Of a stretch of DNA of 5,206 nucleotides, positions 1 through 4,765 are shown one piece after another. The stretch comes from Anaerolineaceae bacterium (GTDB lineage Bacteria; Chloroflexota; Anaerolineae; Anaerolineales; Anaerolineaceae). The DNA lies in NCBI GenBank assembly GCA_021107195.1, contig JAIOTF010000424.1:1-5206 (forward strand), written 5' to 3'. Position 1 is the stretch's first letter. Each line of letters starts with the position of its first letter. A program made the translations under genes and the position numbers. Under the pieces are notes generated by a model. The model searched no databases. It was not told where the DNA came from and worked only from the letters and a program-made list of their open reading frames with translations.

Positions 1-7
1 AGTACAA

Positions 8-69
8 AAATGTGTCTATTAATGAAAAACTGCTAATACGAAAAATTGCTTTTGCTTATAGACACATTT
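8..69. repeat. 12-bp perfect inverted repeat with internal direct repeats
   Basis: The arm AAATGTGTCTAT (8-19) is exactly complementary to ATAGACACATTT (58-69), with 38 bases between. Inside are two near-identical 11-mers, GAAAAACTGCT (24-34) and GAAAAATTGCT (40-50), offset by 16 bases. The segment is AT-rich. No T run follows the second arm closely, so a simple terminator is unlikely. It could be a leader hairpin, an operator, or the edge of a small mobile element. The same bases are also open in the frame of the downstream peptidase-like gene up to a TAG at 75-77, so coding origin is not excluded. Confidence 0.5.
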
Positions 70-140
70 CCCCTTAGTTTTGTGCGAAAAATCCTGTATT
101 CGTTATTGCTGAATTTGACAGCGATGATCTTTGTGGAATC

Positions 141-515
141 ATGCAGCTATCTGCTTTGCTTACAAAAGATGCAACGATTTCAGATTGGTTCATCCTGAGT
201 ATAGGAACATTTGTGGACGATAACGAGTTACCCATCAAAATAAAATTAGAGACCTCCCTTGAATACGATGATTTGAATGCACTTATTAATAAACGGAACC
301 AACTATCTATCGCCGTCGTTCGGGTGAATGATATGATGCATCCTATTGTTATTGTGGGGTACGATCCATACGAAGGCGGCTTCAGGTATCTTGATCCTCT
401 TTACGTAAAGGAAGACGGTTTGCCGGATGAAATTGATTTCCAGGAAAACCATGGGGTCAGTTTCCCGGATGCGTGGCAGTACACTTTTGTGTTGGAAAAA
501 GTTGATATCGAGTGA
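141..515 (+). CDS. C39-like cysteine peptidase domain protein, 5' end disrupted or mis-started
   Basis: The 124-residue product from this ATG carries the distal half of a papain-like C39-type peptidase domain: a helix ending DDLNALI (43-49), then MHPIVIVGYD with the presumed catalytic His at 67, then a strand ending LDP with the presumed Asp at 85. The N-terminal catalytic Cys is missing from this ORF. However, the same frame is open upstream and reads DLCGI just before the ATG (Cys codon 132-134), about 70 residues before the His, which suits the family. That upstream frame has no ATG, GTG or TTG before a TAG at 75-77. Beyond the TAG it is open again to the window edge. GGA at 135-137 is a weak RBS. 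I infer a 5'-damaged gene or one with a non-standard start. C39-like domains process or degrade peptides; no partner is visible here, and the partial gene may be inactive. Domain assignment is moderately confident; functionality is doubtful. Confidence 0.6.
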   Translation: MQLSALLTKDATISDWFILSIGTFVDDNELPIKIKLETSLEYDDLNALINKRNQLSIAVVRVNDMMHPIVIVGYDPYEGGFRYLDPLYVKEDGLPDEIDFQENHGVSFPDAWQYTFVLEKVDIE

Positions 516-599
516 ATAGGATGGCTTATAAAGGCATCCACCAATAACATGAACCATTGGGCGGGTTCTTCTCCAATAAACCATTGAAGGCAGCCAGAC

Positions 600-1592
600 A
601 TGAACAACAATCTCCGAGCACAAATCTATAGCAGACTCATTCTCAAAGACACGGAAGAGTTGCTCGAAATCTGGCAAAGTGGCGACACCACCGAATGGAT
701 TGACGAGGTTTTTGAGATCGCAGAAGAAATCCTGACGGATCGCCTGGGCGAGCTGCCGTCTCGATCTGACGAAATACAGGTTAAGCCTGAAACAAGAGTC
801 TGCGATGAAGCGGTGATCCATACTGCATTTGAAGAATCTTCCGCAAACCAGCATCTCGACCAGGCAATTGAGTACGCCTGGAATGATGAACCGGAAAAAG
901 CATTGCAGGAATGCGAAGCGGCAAAGCCAATCATGCCGGACAGCGCACTTGCTTATAATTATCTCGGGATCACTTATGATACTTTGGGTCAGGTAGAGCC
1001 TGCGATTGATGCTTATATCAAAGCCGTGCAGCTCAATCCCCGGTTTTCTGCTGCCCGCCAGAATTTGAGAAATGCACGCGTAAGACTGGAAGAAGAGCAG
1101 TATCACCGCGCTGCAAACCTGAGTCCGGAGGAAACGCAGGCATTAAGTATCGATTTTGACCAGTTTGATGATGCAGAAATCACTGAGGATGAAGCGCCAA
1201 TCCCTGGCTGGTTCTACCTGGACGAAACAGCATTTCTGTTAACCGGCTGGCCCGGGCATCGCATCCGGCCAGGGCGAAGCGGCTATGATCCTCTTGAGTC
1301 AGATTTTGAACTTGCCCATATGGAAGGCGTGATCATTCGACGGTTATTTACTCGTACACTTCGGACACGAAATCCTGTTCACCTCTTTTTTATGACTTTT
1401 GTGGGGATCTTCTTTTGTTTTCCTTTATTGTTTGGCGTGGTTATGTGTCTTCAAGGTGATTTTTTTGCCCTTTTCCCGATGATTCTTTTTACCCCATACC
1501 CGGTTGTGGGTATAGCATTTTTGACAAATGTTGTGTTAAGTCTTCAGCTTGAAGATTCCAGCGAACCAGATAATGGCTGCACATTTTTCTAG
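600..1592 (+). CDS. TPR protein with two C-terminal membrane segments
   Basis: This is a 330-residue protein. Residues 1-52 form an acidic helical module (YSRLILKDTEELLEIW), which I associate with TPR proteins of Anaerolineae and their relatives. After a linker, two tetratricopeptide repeats are visible at about 83-116 and 117-150; the second shows the classic pattern YNYLGITYDTLGQ then AIDAYIKAVQLNP. Residues 160-200 are charged. Then comes a Trp/Pro/Gly-rich stretch (201-232) and two hydrophobic spans, about 258-284 and 289-315, that should be transmembrane helices. The protein ends with a short hydrophilic tail. TPRs are protein-interaction scaffolds, so the likely role is a membrane-anchored adaptor with its TPR domain in the cytoplasm; the partner is unknown. 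GAAGG at 586-590, 9 bases before the ATG, supports this start. The gene stands alone: 84 bp follow the preceding gene and 91 bp precede the next. It looks intact. Confidence 0.85.
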   Translation: MNNNLRAQIYSRLILKDTEELLEIWQSGDTTEWIDEVFEIAEEILTDRLGELPSRSDEIQVKPETRVCDEAVIHTAFEESSANQHLDQAIEYAWNDEPEKALQECEAAKPIMPDSALAYNYLGITYDTLGQVEPAIDAYIKAVQLNPRFSAARQNLRNARVRLEEEQYHRAANLSPEETQALSIDFDQFDDAEITEDEAPIPGWFYLDETAFLLTGWPGHRIRPGRSGYDPLESDFELAHMEGVIIRRLFTRTLRTRNPVHLFFMTFVGIFFCFPLLFGVVMCLQGDFFALFPMILFTPYPVVGIAFLTNVVLSLQLEDSSEPDNGCTFF

Positions 1593-1669
1593 GGGAAAGG
1601 TCTTTGGATGATTGAGAAGTCTTTCCACAGAGGCCGCGCCTTCGGGCAGCCAACCGGCTTGTTATTTAT

Positions 1670-1675
1670 GAGGTG
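1670..1675 (+). promoter_or_regulatory. RBS (GAGGTG) fixing the start of the NTF2-like gene
   Basis: GAGGTG lies 8 bases before the ATG at 1684. It supports that start over the in-frame ATG at 1699 and shows the 5' end of the frameshifted gene is still equipped for translation. Confidence 0.6.
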
Positions 1676-1683
1676 AAATCGAT

Positions 1684-2069
1684 ATGAGCCCAATCCGCAT
1701 GTCCAAAATCGAGTCAGCGATGCGCGCCGTGCTTGCATTCAAGGAAGCTTTCAATCTTCATGATGTCGCCGGGATAACGCAGTTGGTGAGCGACGATTGT
1801 GTCTTCGAGGCTTTGTTCCTGCCCCCGACGGCGCTGTGTACTCGGGAAAGGAAGCCATCGCCCGCTATTGGGAGGACTTCTTTCGCGAGTCGCCTCATGC
1901 CCACATTGAAATCGAGGAAATTTTTGGCTTTGGCAAACGCTGCATCATGCGCTGGAAATACGAATGGGTAGATGCGGCAGGGGAAAAAGGCCATATCCGC
2001 GGCGTTGATATTGTCCGGGTGAAGAAGGATACCATCTGCGAGAAATTGTCTTATGTCAAGGGAGCGTAG
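1684..2069 (+). pseudogene. NTF2/SnoaL-like protein gene, frameshifted
   Basis: Two overlapping frames together give one small NTF2-fold protein of about 128 residues, the usual length of SnoaL-like single-domain proteins. The first frame supplies residues 1-45: a helix with LAFKEAFNLHDVAGITQLV and the strand SDDCVFEALF. The second frame supplies the rest from PAPDG at 1818: SGKEAIARYWEDFF, then strands around EIEEIFGFG, CIMRWKYEW, GVDIVRV and ICEKLSYVKG. The switch falls at about 1813-1818. Restoring one base there (for example a C, giving TTG TTC CCT GCC) rejoins the frames, so the change is a one-base loss. Both halves keep family-like sequence, so the lesion is recent or a sequencing error. 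SnoaL-like proteins are ligand-binding folds or small isomerases and hydrolases; the substrate cannot be read from sequence. The gene ends in TAG at 2067. Confidence 0.75.
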
Positions 2070-2206
2070 ATACAGGTAATGAGAAACAGGCTCTGATCTT
2101 TTAGTCATAGTGTGCATTTATAAACGATCAACACTTGCACGCAGCGGGTGGCCGGGATTGCTTTTCAGTTGTTCAACCTGAAGAAGGAATAAAGGCGGGG
2201 CTCCCG

Positions 2207-2215
2207 TGCTACAAT
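2207..2215 (+). promoter_or_regulatory. Extended -10 promoter for the DUF6933-like gene
   Basis: TG-C-TACAAT matches an extended -10 element (TGnTATAAT) with one mismatch. It lies 25 bases before the ATG at 2241, giving a leader of about 19 nt if transcription starts near 2222. No good -35 is seen, which is usual when TGn is present. The rest of 2070-2240 shows no gene; short ORFs there have no RBS or recognisable protein. Confidence 0.5.
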
Positions 2216-2230
2216 GGTTTTGCACTACAC

Positions 2231-2236
2231 AGGAGG
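2231..2236 (+). promoter_or_regulatory. RBS AGGAGG deciding start at 2241
   Basis: This perfect AGGAGG sits 4 bases before ATG 2241. It makes that ATG the start rather than the upstream in-frame ATG at 2214, which has no RBS and overlaps the -10 element. Confidence 0.75.
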
Positions 2237-2240
2237 TCAA

Positions 2241-2678
2241 ATGATCACATTACGCTGCACGAAAAAACTGAGGGACTTCCTGGGCACCACGCCCACCGAG
2301 CCGCTGCTGCCCACGACATCCACGCTGGGGGACTGGTATGCCAATCTGATCCCGACCTATGCCGGGGATTTGATTCTGATCGTCAATGAAAAGACTCTGC
2401 TGGCTGTGGCCATCCCGGTGTGGGAAGCGGAGAACCTGCTCCCCTTGTTCCGCATGCGTGTGTACAATCTGCTGCGCCTGATCGGGATTAAAGCACGTGT
2501 GGCTTCGAAAGAGATGGGTCATTATTACCAGGTGCAGTTTGCCAAAACCGCCAGCCGCAGCGTGCTGGGTTCAATGAATGAATGTTCATACGCAATACTG
2601 TATCGGGTTGATCCCGAATATGGGGGAAAGAACTACAGTATTTCTGATCTTGAGGTCTGGTTGAGTGATAGGATTTGA
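2241..2678 (+). CDS. DUF6933-like small protein
   Basis: This 145-residue protein begins MITLRCTKKLRDFLG, followed by LGDWYANLIPTYAGDLILIVNEKTLLAVAIP. I recognise this pattern from the DUF6933 family: an N-terminal R-x-TKKL helix, the GDW(Y/H)ANL motif, then a strand of the type 'liLfvNe.TL' and a helical C-terminal half. From memory of the family, its function is uncharacterised, and family members are small soluble cytoplasmic proteins. Nothing suggests a signal peptide or membrane segment. The start is fixed by AGGAGG at 2231-2236 and by the promoter just upstream, so it is probably transcribed on its own. Base composition is high in GC (42 of 60 bases at 2281-2340), in sharp contrast with the islet that follows. 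The gene looks intact and ends in TGA. Confidence is good for the family and nil for a reaction. Confidence 0.75.
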   Translation: MITLRCTKKLRDFLGTTPTEPLLPTTSTLGDWYANLIPTYAGDLILIVNEKTLLAVAIPVWEAENLLPLFRMRVYNLLRLIGIKARVASKEMGHYYQVQFAKTASRSVLGSMNECSYAILYRVDPEYGGKNYSISDLEVWLSDRI

Positions 2679-2725
2679 CTCCCGTTGGAGCACACGGTCC
2701 CGCAGGTTGAGGCGAGGATATTGTT

Positions 2726-2735
2726 GGGGGAAGAG
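2726..2735 (+). promoter_or_regulatory. RBS (GGGGGAAGAG) for the amber-interrupted nuclease gene
   Basis: The purine run ends 2 bases before ATG 2738, and its GGGGGA core ends 6 bases before it. This good site supports 2738 as the original start, so the TAG at 2792 lies truly inside the gene rather than upstream of it. Confidence 0.6.
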
Positions 2736-3285
2736 AAATGACATTCAAACCTCAAGAACTTTCAACAGAAGAACTTCTTCACTACTATGCTTAGATACTT
2801 AAAGAGTTAAGGGATCGCAAGGTAACCAGGACTTATAACAGCCCAACAGGTGATTATGCAGAATGGCTGGTCGCAAATCGGTTGGGATTAACGCTGGAAG
2901 CGAATTCTAAAACTGGTTTTGATGCTGTTGATTCAGCAGGTGTGAAATTTCAAATTAAGAGTCGTCGATTAACAAAAAGAAATTCATCCACACAGCTCAG
3001 CGCAATTCGAAATTTAGACGAGCATGATTTTGATTATTTGATAGCGGTGCTTTTTGATGAAATGTTTGAGGTGGGGCTGGTGGTACAGTTACCATATGAA
3101 ATCATTGGGAAATACGCTCGATTCAGCAAACATGTTAATGCGCATCTTTTGAGATTGAAAGGTGACGTCCTCAAGGATCCCTTGGTGGAGTATTTGACAC
3201 CGCTTTTTTCTAATCAGGAAGTGGTTAGTTTTCCTGTGAAAGTTAAAACGCCCGCTTCTAAAACAACAACAGAACAAGAGTATTC

Positions 3286-3293
3286 AGGAGGAG
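3286..3293 (+). promoter_or_regulatory. Internal RBS AGGAGGAG within the nuclease gene
   Basis: A full AGGAGG core (extended AGGAGGAG) sits 5 bases before an in-frame ATG at 3299, in a Gly-Gly linker. Match and spacing are as good as any genuine start in the window, so internal initiation is plausible. Confidence 0.6.
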
Positions 3294-3298
3294 ATGTA

Positions 3299-3574
3299 AT
3301 GGACGCCAAACTAAAGAAAACTATTCAATCAGTTGGTAAAGGGTGTTTTGTTAAGTATTATGAGAATTTCCGAGATCAAAAGCAATCAACAGGAGATCTG
3401 ATTGAATTGCTGATGAAAGAAGAGGGGTATACAGAAAATGCGTGTAGAACAAGAATATCTAAATCACGGAAAATTATAAATTCTGGTCATGCCCGAGAGG
3501 TTTTGAGGGACATTACTGAATCCACGAAATTGTCAGATGAGACTATTGCCAAGGCGAAAGAGTTGTTGCATTAA
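3299..3574 (+). CDS. Candidate internally initiated 91-aa C-terminal protein
   Basis: This is the in-frame C-terminal piece of the interrupted nuclease gene. The 91-residue product is basic and almost wholly helical: KLKKTIQSVGKGCFVKYYE, then STGDLIELLMKEEGYTENAC, RTRISKSRKIINSG, REVLRDITESTKL and a last helix to LLH. The middle (TENACRTRISKSRKI) looks like a DNA-binding helix with a run of Arg/Lys, but I do not recognise a named family. Initiation is supported by AGGAGGAG at 3286-3293. Because the upstream amber codon does not affect it, this product could still be made when the full protein is not. By analogy with other internally translated subunits it might be a DNA-binding partner or regulator of the full-length protein; that is inference. 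The alternative is a simple C-terminal domain of the nuclease, with a chance RBS in the Gly-rich linker. Confidence 0.5.
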   Translation: MDAKLKKTIQSVGKGCFVKYYENFRDQKQSTGDLIELLMKEEGYTENACRTRISKSRKIINSGHAREVLRDITESTKLSDETIAKAKELLH

Positions 3575-3613
3575 TACTATAGCTATTTTCAATTTGATTG
3601 CTGTGGGTGCGTT

Positions 3614-3666
3614 GGATCAAATTTTACCCAACATTAAATGAGATGTTGAGAGAAAGCATTTGATCC
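3614..3666. repeat. Nested inverted repeat between nuclease and reader genes
   Basis: Outer arms GGATCAAAT (3614-3622) and ATTTGATCC (3658-3666) are perfectly complementary over 9 bp. Nested inside are CAACAT (3629-3634) and ATGTTG (3643-3648) with an 8-nt loop. No T run follows, so it is not a standard terminator. It lies 37 bp before the reader gene's ATG at 3706 and could be an operator (two half-sites) or a leader structure. The right outer arm overlaps a possible but weak -35 (TTGATC). Confidence 0.5.
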
Positions 3667-3695
3667 GATTTGTGAATAGTTAAAAATATCAAAGT

Positions 3696-3700
3696 AGAGG
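3696..3700 (+). promoter_or_regulatory. RBS (AGAGG) favouring start at 3706
   Basis: AGAGG is 5 bases before the second of two tandem ATGs (3703, 3706). Two bases to the first is too close, so 3706 is the better start. Confidence 0.5.
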
Positions 3701-3705
3701 TTATG

Positions 3706-4305
3706 ATGAATATCTGGTTTGTTCGAGCAAATGGGGAAACGGCTCATAATAATTCAAATGATGTTGCTTACGTACCTGGTGAACCCCCAGTATTTCCTCT
3801 GAGGGAATTCAATTACACACAAAAATGTCTAGATGATGGTTTTGTGCGATATGGATGGCCGAATACGGGTGATCGTACTGCTAAAAATCCAATAAGATTG
3901 GCACCCCAAAGCTATTCTTTTGACGATCTTAAAAAACGATATCAGACTTATTTAAACAAGTTTTGTTCAATAAAAGCTGGTGATTTCATTTTATTGCCTG
4001 CAAATGGTCAAAATCGCGGGGATGTGCACTTAGGTATTGCTCTAACTGCTAACCGGAAAAAAGCCCTTCCTTATATTGAGCCTCGCCCCAATGCGTATTT
4101 TTATTATCATGATGTACAAAAAGGTGATTGGTACGAATGTGCTCACAGGGTAAATGTCTTGTGGGGTTGCACTAAGGATGAGGAATTTTCAATATTTCAT
4201 ATAAATGCCGCTGAACAGATTAAGGTCTGGAATTTGGCATTTTCACTGGTAAAAGATAATGAAGGTGTGATTTATCAAATGGCAAAGAAAGCGGGATTAT
4301 TCTAA
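3706..4305 (+). CDS. Stand-alone PUA/EVE-like protein, restriction-associated reader type
   Basis: This 199-residue soluble protein has the strand and motif order of the PUA-like domains found at the N terminus of some Mrr/Type IV-like restriction enzymes. An opening strand MNIWFVRANG is followed by DGFVRYGWPNTGD (44-56, the 'igW..lgD' element) and a helix FDDLKKRYQTYLNKF (72-86). Then come KAGDFILLPA (90-99), the strand VHLGIAL (107-113), a loop with several aromatic residues, and HRVNVLWG (148-155), the closing 'HrR.VkWl' motif. Residues 160-199 add helices but no nuclease motif. In the family such domains bind modified or flipped bases in DNA; aromatic residues in the loop (YFYY, 131-134) could line that pocket, which is inference. 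The usual nuclease partner is absent from this chain but a QxK-type nuclease-fold gene lies 131 bp upstream. It is AT-rich (22 of 60 G+C at 3961-4020). It looks intact and ends in TAA. Fold assignment is moderate; function is inferred. Confidence 0.6.
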   Translation: MNIWFVRANGETAHNNSNDVAYVPGEPPVFPLREFNYTQKCLDDGFVRYGWPNTGDRTAKNPIRLAPQSYSFDDLKKRYQTYLNKFCSIKAGDFILLPANGQNRGDVHLGIALTANRKKALPYIEPRPNAYFYYHDVQKGDWYECAHRVNVLWGCTKDEEFSIFHINAAEQIKVWNLAFSLVKDNEGVIYQMAKKAGLF

Positions 4306-4380
4306 ATTATTGATTTAGTGGATTATGCTATCTAAGCTATCGATTTGAAAACATGAACCTTAAGTAAGCAGATTGTGTTT

Positions 4381-4588
4381 ATGTATGGTGAACTAATTAT
4401 AGCGCCAGGACAAAGAAATGTGAAATCTTCCAGAACAAACAAAGACCCTCTTAAAAAATCAAGATCATTTTGAGGCGTATAAAAAGCATATCGGTTTTTG
4501 TCCTGTGCCATTCGGGTTGGATCATTTCAGGGAGGAGCTACCTTGGTATAAGAGGTTAAAGGAGGCGTTGAAATTTCTGCTGGATTAG
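4381..4588 (+). pseudogene. Possible remnant or frameshifted small gene
   Basis: A frame open from 4424 to TAG at 4586 reads like real protein: NLPEQTKTLLKNQDHFEAYK, continuing to HIGFCPVPFGLDHFREELPW, then YKRLKEALKFLLD. It has no ATG, GTG or TTG at its beginning. A start in a neighbouring frame, ATG 4381 (MYGELIIAPGQRN), would join it by a one-base shift between about 4405 and 4423, giving about 68 residues. No RBS is clear before 4381. I do not recognise a family. Either a short gene was broken by a frameshift or this is the 3' end of a lost gene. The surrounding 4306-4380 has no gene signal. Confidence 0.3.
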
Positions 4589-4675
4589 CTGGTTCCCTTT
4601 GATTTGATCAGTAAGATAGTCGCGTTTCGCGTGCAGGAAAATCTGGAAAAAGCGAAAAAGATTATCCGCTTTTCT

Positions 4676-4702
4676 CCGCCCCGCGCAGAGGGGTGGTTTC
4701 TT
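4676..4702 (+). terminator. Rho-independent terminator-like hairpin
   Basis: CCGCCCC (4676-4682) pairs with GGGGTGG (4690-4696), 7 bp including one G-U, around a 7-nt loop, and is followed by TTTCTT. The T tail is only on the + strand side. It would end transcripts coming from the low-GC islet and insulate the methyltransferase gene. Confidence 0.5.
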
Positions 4703-4714
4703 AATGCCACAAAC

Positions 4715-4750
4715 GCGGTATGATGTAGGGGATGGATTGGAAGATACCGC
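4715..4750. repeat. 7-bp inverted repeat in the methyltransferase leader
   Basis: GCGGTAT (4715-4721) is exactly complementary to ATACCGC (4744-4750) with 22 bases between. The left arm overlaps TATGAT (4719-4724), a possible -10 with no convincing -35. It could be an operator or a leader hairpin; chance is also possible at this length. Confidence 0.35.
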
Positions 4751-4765
4751 ACTGTGTGAGCTGCT

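Larger units (their letters stand above)
2738..3574 (+). pseudogene. PD-(D/E)xK-like nuclease-fold protein (DUF6998-like), interrupted by TAG at codon 19
   Basis: From ATG 2738 the frame runs 278 codons with one break, TAG at 2792-2794, in a helix reading LLHYYA-stop-ILKELRDR, where Gln or Lys would fit. Residues about 8-170 resemble a family I know as DUF6998: GDYAEWLVA (38-46), NSKTGFDAVD (56-65), QIKSRR (72-77), QLSAIRNLDE (87-96), then FDYLIAVLFDE. The order E42, D62/D65, Q72-x-K74 fits a PD-(D/E)xK nuclease core of the QxK type seen in Mrr-like restriction enzymes. A flexible linker (about 165-187) leads to a helical 91-residue tail beginning MDAKLKK at 188. No ATG or GTG follows the TAG in frame until the linker. 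The TTG at 2882 has no RBS and would drop the GDYAEW helix. So either the enzyme is lost, or amber readthrough makes it. The gene is AT-rich (20 of 60 G+C at 3301-3360), unlike its left neighbour, suggesting transfer. Catalytic activity is inferred, not shown. Confidence 0.7.

Noticed and set aside
8..90. Integron attC site
   Set aside because: The inverted repeat is attractive and the genes are cassette-like, but no RYYYAAC/GTTRRRY core sites are found and no similar site recurs between the other genes.
303..1106. 267-codon minus-strand ORF
   Set aside because: It lies opposite both the peptidase-like and the TPR genes, has no RBS or recognisable domain, and its residue mix is typical of antisense translation.
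1631..1660. GC-rich hairpin around a TTCG loop
   Set aside because: Only three base pairs close the TTCG loop and no T run follows, so it is too weak to call a terminator.
1813..1818. Programmed ribosomal frameshift in the NTF2-like gene
   Set aside because: No X XXY YYZ slippery heptamer or downstream stem is evident, and single-domain SnoaL-like proteins are not known to use frameshifting.
2135..2389. 84-codon + strand ORF
   Set aside because: It overlaps the promoter and 5' part of the DUF6933-like gene in another frame, with no RBS or protein-like pattern.
2882..3574. TTG at 2882 as the true start of the nuclease-fold protein
   Set aside because: There is no RBS, and it cuts off the GDYAEWLVA helix that belongs to the family; the same frame runs back to ATG 2738 with a good RBS, broken only by one TAG.
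4589..4723. Coding continuation of the remnant after TAG 4586
   Set aside because: The frame stays open for 44 codons but runs through a terminator-like hairpin, has no start or RBS and no recognisable pattern; more likely intergenic.
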